Assembly (NCBI GenBank): GCA_905182865.1
Contig: CAJJCY010000001.1
Coordinates: forward strand, 496,001-560,000
From: an uncultured SAR324 cluster bacterium
Lineage (GTDB): Bacteria; SAR324; NAC60-12
Direction: 5' to 3'
DNA: 64,000 nt
Shown: piece after piece, positions 39,142 through 48,410 of the stretch
Position numbering within the stretch: the first letter of the stretch is position 1
How the letters are laid out: each line of letters starts with the position of its first letter
Notes under the pieces: generated by a model
What the model was told of the DNA's origin: nothing
Database searches by the model: none
What the model saw: only the letters and a program-made list of their open reading frames with translations
Program-made: the position numbers and the translations under genes

Positions 39142-42114
39142 ATGGCAACCACGAATGATATGCAAAAACATCGAGAAACCTCACAAAAGGTAACTGCAAG
39201 TGGACCTCCTTCACGTACCGCAAACCCGTTTTTTGGAGTTGGACCTATTACAAACATGACTGTCGATGAGGTGGATCGTCGTTTAACTCGCTTTGAGTTT
39301 GAAGCGTGGTTGGAAAATAATTATCAAAAACTAGACGACCGAGGACAAAAAATCGGCCCCGTGACCACCGGTGAACTTGACCGATGTATGCACCGGGGTT
39401 ATCCGGCGGACAAAGTTGTGTTGGACATGATGCGCGAAATACATCGCTATTTTGAGTTTCCCAAACAAAACAAAATGGCGATTGGCCTGGGAGGCGGACA
39501 TAGTGGGTTTACAGTTGCGGTCCTCCATTTGATGAACACCGGCGAGGACTTTAATGTATTTGTTGATACAACCAGGCCGGAATCAGAAGCAGCAAAACAA
39601 GGTGGAGCATTCAGGCAATCATGGGGCGTACAGTTGATTGAACTTCAGAAATACACACAAAATGGTGACGAAAGTCGTATCCATTTCAGCGATACTGAAG
39701 GCAACATCCCACCTGCAGATGAACTGAATAATCTGGGTATAAAGCTCTTTGTCGGAGTAGGTCATGAAACCACCGGGGGCACTACTTATTCGGAACAGGA
39801 TGTTCGTAATATTTTAAACTGGATCGACAGTGATCCCGTGAATCATCATGCGGTGATTGATGTGACTTCCACATTGGGTGCAATGCCGTGGACTGATGAT
39901 TTGGTTCAGCAAGTGCTCAGCAAATGTTGTTTGTTCACGCCCTTCCAAAAAGCTATTGGTGGTACTGCAGGATATTTTATTGTGTCCTTTACTACACAAG
40001 CCTTGGAATTGGTCGAAACAAACGTAAACAGTCCATCGTGGGCCATTCCGCGTCAACTCAAACTCGCTCTCCCTGAAGATGGAAAACTTCCTGTTTCAGG
40101 TAAAAAAAGTCTAGCCTCCGGACCATTTTATGACCCTGCACAAGATAAAATGATAGGTGGAATTATTAACACTTTCAGTACAATTGCCTTTGCGGAAACG
40201 ACTTTTGGCCTGCTTCGTTCGGAAAAAAAGGTCGGATCATTGAGTGAACTCAACAAACGTTCTGTAGCAAATAGAGCCGCAGTAGAGAAATGGGTCTCAG
40301 TACATCCGCTTTTTGAAATGGGTGTTCAGGATACAACGCGGCGTGGGGCTGCGGTTACATTGCTAAAAGTCAATGATCCTGATGTTAGTGACTCCGATCA
40401 ACATGTGAAAATCATCGCCAAAACCAAGCAACTTTTGGGCTTTGAGGGTTTGACCCATCCAAATGGTGACTTTGAGTTTGGATTAGATGTGGCGCGGTAC
40501 ATCAATACCTTTCCAGGAACGCCCGGTGATTTCCGTCTGTGGATCGGAGGAACACGGCCGGTTTCAGAAATCACTGCTGTGTTTGATAATCTTGAATATG
40601 CTTACCATAGGGCAAAAATTGTGGTTCTTGAAGAAGAACTGGCGAAAGCTGGAGTGACGTTTGAGGTTTCCACCGTCGTCGATTCCAAAATGAGAAAAGA
40701 CGATCAGAATCGAGCTTATAAAGTGCTCATTGCAGATTTGGTTGGTTTGAAATTTGACTCAAATGGAAACCCTGATTTCAGTGAAGTGCAGGGGCACATT
40801 GAAGAAAAAGGCGGTGTCTTTCATATCGGCTCTGTTGCAGATCACACCGATTTGGAAACCGGAAAAATCCATTTTTTCTATCAGCCAGATTTGAGCCGTT
40901 CCGAAGAAATTCTACCCCAAACAGATCAAGGACAATATGACGCACTCATTGCCGCGGCGACTTTTTTCCCTAAAGAATCTTCGTTTAATTCTGGAGGAGT
41001 CCGAATCGGAGCCGGAACCGGAAATATGGGCAGTTCTTCTTGGGGTGGTGGAAATGGGGCCGGTGGTGTTGCGCCGCTGATGAATACCCCCAGTTTTAAC
41101 AGTCGTGCCACAGCGCACATGACCTTCAAAGCCTTGCTGAAAACATCTCCAGATTTGGATGTGAGCACTTTGCATCAACTCGTGGCAGAGAAAAATTTTG
41201 ATACGGGAAAGCAACTCAAAGATTTCCCCACAGAAAAAATTGAAGGCAAACGCATTGGCATCGTAGGCATCGGCAACATTGGCCGTGAAGTCGCAAAAAT
41301 TGCACAGGCATTCAGGATGGAAGTTGTCGTTCACGCAAGGCCCAGTCATCAAAAATGGATTGAGTCAGAAGGATTCATTTACGCTTCTTCCATTGAAGAC
41401 GCGGCCAAGGGTGCTGATTTTATCAGCTTCCATACCGGATTGGGTGCCCCGAATCCGGCAAGTGGTAAATTTGAGAATGAAGGCATGATTGGCGAAAGTG
41501 TACTGAATGGATTGAACGATGGAGCCGTGCTTATCAACTATGACCGCGGTGAGGTTGTTGATGTGCAGGCGTTGGATAAAGCCCTGGCCAGTGGAAAAAT
41601 CCGCTATGCGGCAATTGACGCAGACATATTTAAAAATCCTTCTACCAGCGAAATTACCGGACCAATGGCTCCTTACCTTGATTTAGAAAAAAAGTATTCT
41701 GGGAAACTGGAACTATTACCCCATGCGGCAGCCGATACCGAACACGTTTCCCGTGTTGAAGGTGCCAAACAGGCAGTGAATCAAATTTTCTCGGTGATTC
41801 ATTTTAAAACCACGATCAACCTCAAAGGAGATTTGCCCGAAGGATACTCTGATGGTGGAGCAACCACAGTTTCCGGAGTCGGAAAAGTCACACCGAAACG
41901 ATTGAGTGAGACGGTTGCCGACGATGAGTTTCTCTCAAAGATGCGTCAGACCACCGAAGAGATCACTGCAATCTGGGGTGCGTTGGCATCAACTCCGAAT
42001 GCGGAACGACGAGCGGAACTGATAGAGCGTTATGGTTCGCAATTGATTTTGGCCTCCAATTCCTATGCATCTTTGATTGAAGGTGCAGGACTGAAAGGTC
42101 CGTATTCGGAATAA
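39142..42114 (+). CDS. fused phosphoserine aminotransferase and D-3-phosphoglycerate dehydrogenase
   Basis: A 990-residue bifunctional protein. Residues about 25-500 form a fold-type I PLP enzyme of the phosphoserine aminotransferase type, with Lys270 in FTPFQKAIGG as likely Schiff-base lysine. Residues about 530-900 form a 2-hydroxyacid dehydrogenase: a substrate domain starting YKVLIADLVG, the NAD site GIVGIGNIGREVAK at about 705-718, Arg in NYDRGEVVD and His in LLPHAAADTEH. A Gly-rich loop (GTGNMGSSSWGGGNGAGG) lies between. A ~90-residue helical tail ends it. The two would perform consecutive steps of serine synthesis. An AGGA Shine-Dalgarno precedes the ATG. The frame is intact. Confidence 0.82.
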   Translation: MATTNDMQKHRETSQKVTASGPPSRTANPFFGVGPITNMTVDEVDRRLTRFEFEAWLENNYQKLDDRGQKIGPVTTGELDRCMHRGYPADKVVLDMMREIHRYFEFPKQNKMAIGLGGGHSGFTVAVLHLMNTGEDFNVFVDTTRPESEAAKQGGAFRQSWGVQLIELQKYTQNGDESRIHFSDTEGNIPPADELNNLGIKLFVGVGHETTGGTTYSEQDVRNILNWIDSDPVNHHAVIDVTSTLGAMPWTDDLVQQVLSKCCLFTPFQKAIGGTAGYFIVSFTTQALELVETNVNSPSWAIPRQLKLALPEDGKLPVSGKKSLASGPFYDPAQDKMIGGIINTFSTIAFAETTFGLLRSEKKVGSLSELNKRSVANRAAVEKWVSVHPLFEMGVQDTTRRGAAVTLLKVNDPDVSDSDQHVKIIAKTKQLLGFEGLTHPNGDFEFGLDVARYINTFPGTPGDFRLWIGGTRPVSEITAVFDNLEYAYHRAKIVVLEEELAKAGVTFEVSTVVDSKMRKDDQNRAYKVLIADLVGLKFDSNGNPDFSEVQGHIEEKGGVFHIGSVADHTDLETGKIHFFYQPDLSRSEEILPQTDQGQYDALIAAATFFPKESSFNSGGVRIGAGTGNMGSSSWGGGNGAGGVAPLMNTPSFNSRATAHMTFKALLKTSPDLDVSTLHQLVAEKNFDTGKQLKDFPTEKIEGKRIGIVGIGNIGREVAKIAQAFRMEVVVHARPSHQKWIESEGFIYASSIEDAAKGADFISFHTGLGAPNPASGKFENEGMIGESVLNGLNDGAVLINYDRGEVVDVQALDKALASGKIRYAAIDADIFKNPSTSEITGPMAPYLDLEKKYSGKLELLPHAAADTEHVSRVEGAKQAVNQIFSVIHFKTTINLKGDLPEGYSDGGATTVSGVGKVTPKRLSETVADDEFLSKMRQTTEEITAIWGALASTPNAERRAELIERYGSQLILASNSYASLIEGAGLKGPYSE

Positions 42115-42132
42115 AATAATTAGGAGATCAAA

Positions 42133-43590
42133 ATCGCACGCCATCACCTGCTTGAAGAAAACCAATATATGCTCTTACGGCAGATTTTTGCCCATGCATA
42201 TCCGTTTGGTGTTTCTGGTTCTGTAGTGGATTTTTCTTCTCCGGACACCAAAATTAAAGCTATAAATTCAGGGCGTCTGAGTTTTGTTTTTTTGGCAGAA
42301 CAGAACCGAACTAAAGCTTTCCTCAAAATAGTCAAACCAGGATTTGTACACGACAATATTGCGTTTTCTGTGCTCTGTACAGAAGAGTGCCGTCTGCATA
42401 GTTCAATTCCCACATTTCAGACATATCGCGGTAAAAATGCAGAATTACACCAGACTGTGCCTGAACACCTGGAAGGATTGTCCGGTGAATTGAGTTTGTT
42501 CAGCGGACAGAACATTACCTTAACAGAAGCCGCGCTTGACGGCATTGATGAAATCCCGGAAACCTTGACAGAAATACCGGGAGGTCGCAGAGGACAACTC
42601 GCCTTGATGGAAAAGCTGGGCGGTTACATCGTCAAAGTCAGCCGTACTTGCAGCGTCGTCACCGAGAATTTGCCAAAAGGTCTGGAAACTGCTGACCCTG
42701 CCGGATTTGCGACAGGTAGACAAGTAGCGCGTGAAGAATTTGAAATCAGTGATTACCTGACACATTTGCACAACTCGTCTGATAGGAAGGAGTTACAGCA
42801 CCACATCCAACACCTGTTGCCGAATTTGGGGAACTCACCTGAAGCCCAATCGTTTCGCAAAGGTTTGCAGCGTGGAGATTTAGAGGTCATATTGGATTGT
42901 TTCAATCAGTTGGAGAACAACATCCATGAAAGTGTAATCGACAATCCTGCACCCAATGTGCCTGTGCTTAACGAAGTCAAGCCCGCCAATGTCGGTGCTG
43001 TTTATGATGCGTCGGTGAATCGCTGGGAAATTACCCAAAGTTTTGATTTCGACAACATGGGGTTTGGGACTTTGGAGAATGGAGATCAAACTCTGCTCGA
43101 AAAGGATTTGGGGCGTACCTTGTCATTTTTCGCGTTTGATCCGGAATCAGGTGAATTTTATGCAGATAATGCCAAAGCTACAATAAAAGGTTATTTGGAA
43201 CGACTTCCTGAAAAAATGAACGAAGCGGAAATTTATCGACTCCAAGATTACATTCAACTTGGAATTGTCACCAGTTACTTTTGGCGATCCAGTTATCTTG
43301 CAGAGGAATTGCAGGGAAAGCCCACTGAAATTCTTCTCGCCCGTCCTGATCCCGGTGTGCATGTCACGCAAATCCGGTCATTCAACACCTGGCTCAAAAC
43401 AAATCCATTTGCTGACATGGTGGAAGCTTTGCAGAATACTCTGCAAATGGAACGTCATCGTGACATTGAACGGGAAGCCGCACAATTCCGGAACAGTTCT
43501 GACTATTATACTAAACGTGCAGAAGGTACATTGCCTGCTTACGACACCGAGCTTGATACGGCACATGACAAAATAAATTGTATTAAATAA
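42133..43590 (+). CDS. protein with aminoglycoside phosphotransferase-like fold, unclear start
   Basis: The first ATG in frame is at 42169, but coding sequence (ARHHLLEENQYMLLRQIF) continues upstream to an ATC at 42133 spaced six bases from AGGAG. I place the start there; either ATC is used or the base is a misread ATG. The N-lobe has LSFVFLAEQ and the likely ATP lysine in AFLKIVKPG. The catalytic loop reads LNEVKPANV where APH-family kinases have HGDxHxxN, so Asp is replaced by Glu, and SFDFDNMGFG stands for the metal-binding Asp motif. It follows the serine-synthesis fusion by 18 bases and may phosphorylate or bind a related small molecule. The family call is by eye. Confidence 0.5.
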   Translation: MARHHLLEENQYMLLRQIFAHAYPFGVSGSVVDFSSPDTKIKAINSGRLSFVFLAEQNRTKAFLKIVKPGFVHDNIAFSVLCTEECRLHSSIPTFQTYRGKNAELHQTVPEHLEGLSGELSLFSGQNITLTEAALDGIDEIPETLTEIPGGRRGQLALMEKLGGYIVKVSRTCSVVTENLPKGLETADPAGFATGRQVAREEFEISDYLTHLHNSSDRKELQHHIQHLLPNLGNSPEAQSFRKGLQRGDLEVILDCFNQLENNIHESVIDNPAPNVPVLNEVKPANVGAVYDASVNRWEITQSFDFDNMGFGTLENGDQTLLEKDLGRTLSFFAFDPESGEFYADNAKATIKGYLERLPEKMNEAEIYRLQDYIQLGIVTSYFWRSSYLAEELQGKPTEILLARPDPGVHVTQIRSFNTWLKTNPFADMVEALQNTLQMERHRDIEREAAQFRNSSDYYTKRAEGTLPAYDTELDTAHDKINCIK

Positions 43591-43677
43591 AGACGGTCAA
43601 ACTGAAATCCAAATGCCAGCTATCCAGTCTTGAAGAAAAAAAATAAATTTGATGTAGTCAAAAAAACATAATACATT

Positions 43678-43758
43678 ATTATTTCGAGCAAAGCGGGAAA
43701 TCTTGAATATACTACTACACTAATATCTTTAAGATTTCTCCCTACGCTCGAAATGACA
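43678..43758. repeat. palindromic intergenic repeat element
   Basis: Two imperfect inverted arms, 43681-43704 (atttcgagcaaagcgggaa...) and 43731-43754, match at 20 of 24 positions, with a 26-base spacer. The outer motif is the ATTTCGAGC...GCTCGAAATGACA type of dispersed intergenic palindrome seen in many bacterial genomes. It lies between convergent genes, the kinase-like gene and sohB, and could also serve as a bidirectional terminator. A one-armed, more diverged copy may lie at about 8054-8088. Confidence 0.7.
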
Positions 43759-43820
43759 GTGTGGATTTCAGACTTTTTGCTAGATGGTAAAATTTGAGAA
43801 AAAAAGATATAATCGCTTTT

Positions 43821-44686
43821 TCATCTGAATCGTTGACGAATATCTTCCAATTCTTCTCCTGCACCTAGAATCCTGGAACTGGTCCATTGCCTAAACAGTG
43901 AGACTCCTCCTTCGATTAATTTTTCTATACGATTTTGTTCAGTCTCTGTTGTTATTTCAATTACTTCACAGTCATCAAGCTTGCTTCCCAGATAATCATC
44001 GCTGGTCATAATTTCGTCAACCAACCCTTTTTCTTTTGCCTGTGAAGCCAACCAGTATTCTCCAGTTGCGATTTCCTCAATGTCAACATCCGGACGTCCT
44101 TCTTTAATCAGGCGCTTAAATGCCTCATGAATGGCTGTAATGTCGTCCTGCAGTTTTTGTTTGCCCTCGTCGGTAACTTCTGTAAAAGGTGTGACTGTAC
44201 GTTTATATTTTCCGGCAGTAAATAGGTGATAATCCACCTCATTTTTTTGCAAAACACGGTGGAAATTAGGTATACCGGCAACGACTCCAATCGAACCGAT
44301 AATAGCAAATGGGGCAGCAATGATTTTATCCGCAACAGCAGCCATCATATAACCTCCACTGGCCGCTACTGTATCCACGCAGACTATGCAGCGCAATCCT
44401 GCTTGCTTAAGACGTTCGAGTTGAGAACTCGCTAATCCGTATTGAGGAACTGCACCCCCTGGGCTGGTCAGACGTACAACTATTTCGTCAGCAGGTTGCG
44501 CTATTTGAAGTAGAAATGAAATTTGATCTCTAAGCTGTTCTACTTCTGGGGCCATTATGCTACCGATAAATGTGGCAAGTGATTCGCTGACTTTTTTGCT
44601 TGATTTGCTGAGGCCATCTTTTAATTTTTTAACATCATTATTATAACCAGCATCTTTTAAGTGATTTCTGTATTCCTATTTTTCAT
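43821..44686 (-). CDS. sohB: SohB-type signal peptide peptidase (S49), catalytic part
   Basis: Serine-lysine protease of the periplasmic face of the inner membrane. It shows VRLTSPGGAVPQYGLASSQL, the nucleophile Ser in AASGGYMMA, SIGVVAGIPNF and the catalytic Lys region AGKYKRTVTPF. The first ATG in the main frame is at 44555, but that cuts a conserved strand (ATFIGSI). Upstream coding (KDAGYNNDVKKLKDG) continues to a TAG near 44673, and an ATG at 44686 in another frame (KNRNTEIT) would fit with one frameshift near 44658. Together with the small gene upstream it probably makes up a normal membrane-anchored SohB. Confidence 0.8.
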
Positions 44687-44944
44687 TTATTCTTTATATA
44701 AAAATTGTTTTATGGGCTTAATTGCTTCTTTAGGTAAAAAAGGAGCAACATGCAGTTCGTTTTCCAGTCGTTCAAAATCATTTTCAAAGCGTTGATTCCA
44801 ATGTTTAAATTTGAGATGGGGTTCTTTTTTGCGACGCTTGCGTTTAAAAAAAACTAGTTTGATTAATAAGGTCAAGCCTGCAAAGAGAAAGATTGTTACT
44901 CCTGCATGATAAAATGACCAGTATTGCTCCATAAATTCGTTCAT
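44687..44944 (-). CDS. membrane-anchor part of SohB or separate small membrane protein
   Basis: An 85-residue protein with one membrane helix (AGVTIFLFAGLTLLIKLVFF) followed by a basic KRKRRKKE stretch and a charged cytoplasmic-type linker. This is the layout of the SohB N-terminus. The stop at 44687-44689 directly precedes an ATG at 44686-44684 for the peptidase part. Either SohB is split into two coupled genes here, or an indel or nonsense change separates one gene. I favour a single broken gene. Confidence 0.6.
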   Translation of the reverse strand: MNEFMEQYWSFYHAGVTIFLFAGLTLLIKLVFFKRKRRKKEPHLKFKHWNQRFENDFERLENELHVAPFLPKEAIKPIKQFLYKE

Positions 44945-45049
44945 AAAGTTTCATATTATTAAATGTTAAATGTACCCAGCTTGGAGGAAGGATAGAATTA
45001 TGTTAGAATAAGTGCTCTTTAATTAAAACATATTTATTAATTTTTATGC

Positions 45050-46273
45050 ATGCCAAAGACTGACCCTAATTTATTAAGAACTATTTTGCTGTTGAGTCTT
45101 TGTTTTGCTCTGACTGGAACTACCAGTAGTCTTACTGTTTCTGCTTCTCCACTCGTTGGTTTTAAAATTTCCGACAATCAAGCATTAGCAACCCTGCCCC
45201 TTTCGTTTCATTTAATTGGAACCATGCTTGCGGGAATTCCAGCGTCTTTACTGATGAAAAATGTGGGGAGGCGGTATGGCTTCATGATTGGAACTGGAAT
45301 CGGTGCATTTGGTGCTGCATCTGCTGCTGGGTCAATCATTTATTCTAATTTCTATTTATTTTGTCTTAGCATATTTTGTTTGGGAATTTTGAGTGGTTTT
45401 GCACAACTATATCGCTTTGCAGCAGCTGATGTGGCTACTCATGAATTTAAAACGAAAGCAGTTTCTTTAGTCATGATCGGAGGAATTATTGCTGGTTTCA
45501 TCGGACCAACAGTTGCGTCCAAGGCAAAAGATCTTATTCCAAATGCAGAGTTTGCAGGAAGCTATCTGTTTGTGATTATATTCCATGTTTTAATTGTTTT
45601 GATTTTACTTGGAACGAGACTTCCTCGACCTGATGATACAGAACAAAAGGGTAAAACACGTCCTCTAAAAGAAATATTCAGCCAACCAAAATTTTTAGTT
45701 GCTGTACTGTCTGCAATGGCAGGCTACGGAGTGATGGCGATGGTAATGACTGCCACCCCACTAGCTATGACAGAAGAGAGTAGCCATCAGTTCAGTGACG
45801 CTGCATTCGTTATCCAGTGGCATGTTGTAGGAATGTTTGCACCAGCTTTTTTCACAGGTTCTCTAATCCATCGTTATGGTCCAGTTCCCATTATATTTAC
45901 AGGAATTTTGCTGAATGTTTTGTGCATTGCAATTAATCTTGCGGGAACAGATGTTTTTAATTACTGGTCTTCTTTGATCTTGTTGGGAATGGGCTGGAAC
46001 TTTATGTTTGTTTCAGGCACAACAATGGTCATAGAAACTTATAGTCCTGCAGAAAAAGCCATTGTACAGGGAGTTAATGATTTTTTAGTTTTTGGAACTG
46101 CCGCTGTATCATCACTGCTAGCTGGCGTGGTGCAGACCTCGCTGGGCTGGAGAGCTGTAAATTTAAGCTCTATTCCATTTCTGGGAGTGGCGGTACTTGC
46201 TCTGCTTTGGTATATCTTCCGAAATGCTGAAAAAGAAGGAATCTTTTTAGTGAAGCAAGACAGTACTGCTTAA
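45050..46273 (+). CDS. MFS transporter
   Basis: A 407-residue membrane protein with about twelve hydrophobic segments of the major facilitator superfamily. The loop between helices 2 and 3 carries KNVGRRYGFMIG, close to the usual MFS motif with basic residues. A central cytoplasmic loop (RLPRPDDTEQKGKTRPL) separates the two halves. The substrate is unknown. It is divergent from the small membrane gene and converges with the barrel protein, with only two bases between stop codons. Confidence 0.85.
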   Translation: MPKTDPNLLRTILLLSLCFALTGTTSSLTVSASPLVGFKISDNQALATLPLSFHLIGTMLAGIPASLLMKNVGRRYGFMIGTGIGAFGAASAAGSIIYSNFYLFCLSIFCLGILSGFAQLYRFAAADVATHEFKTKAVSLVMIGGIIAGFIGPTVASKAKDLIPNAEFAGSYLFVIIFHVLIVLILLGTRLPRPDDTEQKGKTRPLKEIFSQPKFLVAVLSAMAGYGVMAMVMTATPLAMTEESSHQFSDAAFVIQWHVVGMFAPAFFTGSLIHRYGPVPIIFTGILLNVLCIAINLAGTDVFNYWSSLILLGMGWNFMFVSGTTMVIETYSPAEKAIVQGVNDFLVFGTAAVSSLLAGVVQTSLGWRAVNLSSIPFLGVAVLALLWYIFRNAEKEGIFLVKQDSTA

Positions 46274-46275
46274 TT

Positions 46276-47094
46276 TCAAAAATAGATTCCAAAAGTTACG
46301 ATAAATCCGCTTGGTGAGTTAATGATGTCAAACCATTTGTTTGTGCGGTTTTGAATATTAATGTCCAGCTTCTCTCTAGTTCCCTCTTTAATGCTCCATG
46401 TTTCCCAATACTCAACCACTTTGACTGACTGCTTTTGCTGAATATTGTAACGAATAATATCTATTGCTAAGAATCCTATATCATTGAAACGCAGCAAACC
46501 TGCTCCCAAACTGTCAACTGTTGTCTTAAAATGCATATCAAACAGTGCATTCCCGCTGATGCGATTATAGGTTCTGTTCCATAAATCTATGGTACGGTGT
46601 TCTCTTGCAGCCATAAGATAAAAGTTGTCACTATAAAACCATTTTAAAATCTGTGTATCTGCTCTGAATCTGGATGTTCCGAAGTTTTCCTGTCGCTCTT
46701 TTTCCCAAATTCCAAGATGATCTGAATCACTTATTTCCATGCTAATTATAATTGGATTCCAATACATGCTGAAACTAAGTGCAGGTGCAAGAATAATGAT
46801 GGGATTTAATCCATAGCTAATTCCAAACATGTATGCTCGCTGAGATCCAACACGTTCGGTTGGCAGAATCACAGCACTTACGCCGTCAGGGTCTAAATAT
46901 GGATCTTCTGTGTCGCTTGATGTAACATCCTGACCATGAACTGTTGTTGAAAATACGAGGAAGCAGAAAAAAGCTGTCAGCAGAATCTGAAACTGGGAAA
47001 ACAGGAAGTAAAAAAAACGGGAGGAATGTACTCGGGCTACAATAGTCTCACTGGAATACAGACAAAAAAACAGGGGCTTTTCACTGTTTTTCAC
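46276..47094 (-). CDS. predicted outer-membrane barrel protein
   Basis: An unknown protein of about 270 residues. The open frame reaches 47157 and would overlap actF, but a GTG at 47094 is a better start. A hydrophobic signal region (FFYFLFSQFQILLTAFFCF) ends with TTVHGQDV, a likely cleavage site. The mature part alternates polar and hydrophobic residues and ends in GFIVTFGIYF, with the terminal Phe typical of outer-membrane barrels. It lies right after actF on the same strand. The family is not recognised. Confidence 0.5.
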   Translation of the reverse strand: MKNSEKPLFFCLYSSETIVARVHSSRFFYFLFSQFQILLTAFFCFLVFSTTVHGQDVTSSDTEDPYLDPDGVSAVILPTERVGSQRAYMFGISYGLNPIIILAPALSFSMYWNPIIISMEISDSDHLGIWEKERQENFGTSRFRADTQILKWFYSDNFYLMAAREHRTIDLWNRTYNRISGNALFDMHFKTTVDSLGAGLLRFNDIGFLAIDIIRYNIQQKQSVKVVEYWETWSIKEGTREKLDINIQNRTNKWFDIINSPSGFIVTFGIYF

Positions 47095-47132
47095 TGTAGT
47101 CTCAGTTTTAGCTTTTGCTCCTTGGTACCAGG

Positions 47133-48410
47133 TCAATGCCCATTCCAGGAACGGCACAGGTGTTTGTCTGAGATAGGTAGAATTGGCACTTTTCCAAGAA
47201 AGGTGAAGTAGCTGAGAAAAAATATGCCAAAAAAACCTAGGGTGATAAGTAGCTCATGTAAACCCATGTCTACATGATAATGCCCAAAGTCTTGCAAAGA
47301 AGGCACCACCATCAAGTAAATTACAAACCAATGACTGATTACAACCCAAACTCCCATTGCTCTGATATAATTTGGCATACGGCAAAAGGTTTTAGGCAAA
47401 AGTCCGAGAAAAGGTATTACGAAAACGGCTATGATTAATAGCAGGAACATTAACGCCCATGGTTGTTCCATCGAACGGATAACTAAATATGGTGTTTCCT
47501 CAGGCATATCTGCATACCAGATGACCAGATACTGTGAGTAACCCATATAAGCCCAAAGCAATGAAAACGCAAAAACCAACTTTGCCAGATCGTGCAGACG
47601 ATTAATTGTGATGTATTCCTCAAGTCCGAACCTGTTTCTCACACTAACACTGATGACAAGCATTAAGCCTATAAAAGCATGCATGTTACCTATAATAAAA
47701 AAGACTCCAAACAAAGTACTAAACCACTCCTGGTCCAGTGTCATCAAAAAGTCCCATGCTAAAAATGATCCACCGAAGGCATAAAGTATGGCCAGTGCCG
47801 GAGCAATCTTTCTTGATAATTTTTCGAGACGAATTACTTCATCTTCGTGTTCTCCGTAACCGTCCAGCATCTTGTCCGCAAACTTTCCACCCCAGTCTGT
47901 ACCCAATAGTTTTCGGGCAAGAGCAATGTCCGGCTTGATTGATGTTTTCACAAACCACCAGGAAACAGCATAAATTAATATAAGCCAGGCTATATTACGG
48001 CTTACAAAGAACGGCATGTTTAGCCATCCGGCCTTAACTGCAATTCCATGATGCAAAAAAGGATTATGTGTCCATTCATAAAGGACGTTGCTGCCGAAAA
48101 AAACAATAACGAACATCAGGAATGAAATGGGAAGAAATCCGGCACATGCTTCTGCCAGACGCTTGAAAGGGCGCCCCCATTTAGCATCAGTCAGTTGCCA
48201 AATAACACTGAAAAAGATCCCCGCATGAGCAATACCGGCCCAAAAAACTGTATTGATTAAAAAAGCCTGCCATATACGCAACTCGCTATCCTTTCCACCA
48301 GTCATCAGACCAGCGATAAACATGCCTATACCTAAAATTATGAAAGACCAAAGTAACCGCTTTATCTTCTCTGGAATAATAAATAGAGATTTTTCTGCTA
48401 TATCTTTCAT
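47133..48410 (-). CDS. actF: alternative complex III subunit ActF
   Basis: Membrane subunit of the quinol-oxidising alternative complex III. The 425-residue protein has about ten membrane helices, begins with FIIPEKIKRLLWSF, and shows WAGIAHAGIFFSVIWQLTDAKW, WDFLMTLDQEWFSTLFG and YSQYLVIWYADMPEE, all typical of the ActF/NrfD-like subunit. The start overlaps the actE stop by four bases. Last gene of the actABCDEF operon. Confidence 0.9.
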   Translation of the reverse strand: MKDIAEKSLFIIPEKIKRLLWSFIILGIGMFIAGLMTGGKDSELRIWQAFLINTVFWAGIAHAGIFFSVIWQLTDAKWGRPFKRLAEACAGFLPISFLMFVIVFFGSNVLYEWTHNPFLHHGIAVKAGWLNMPFFVSRNIAWLILIYAVSWWFVKTSIKPDIALARKLLGTDWGGKFADKMLDGYGEHEDEVIRLEKLSRKIAPALAILYAFGGSFLAWDFLMTLDQEWFSTLFGVFFIIGNMHAFIGLMLVISVSVRNRFGLEEYITINRLHDLAKLVFAFSLLWAYMGYSQYLVIWYADMPEETPYLVIRSMEQPWALMFLLLIIAVFVIPFLGLLPKTFCRMPNYIRAMGVWVVISHWFVIYLMVVPSLQDFGHYHVDMGLHELLITLGFFGIFFLSYFTFLGKVPILPISDKHLCRSWNGH

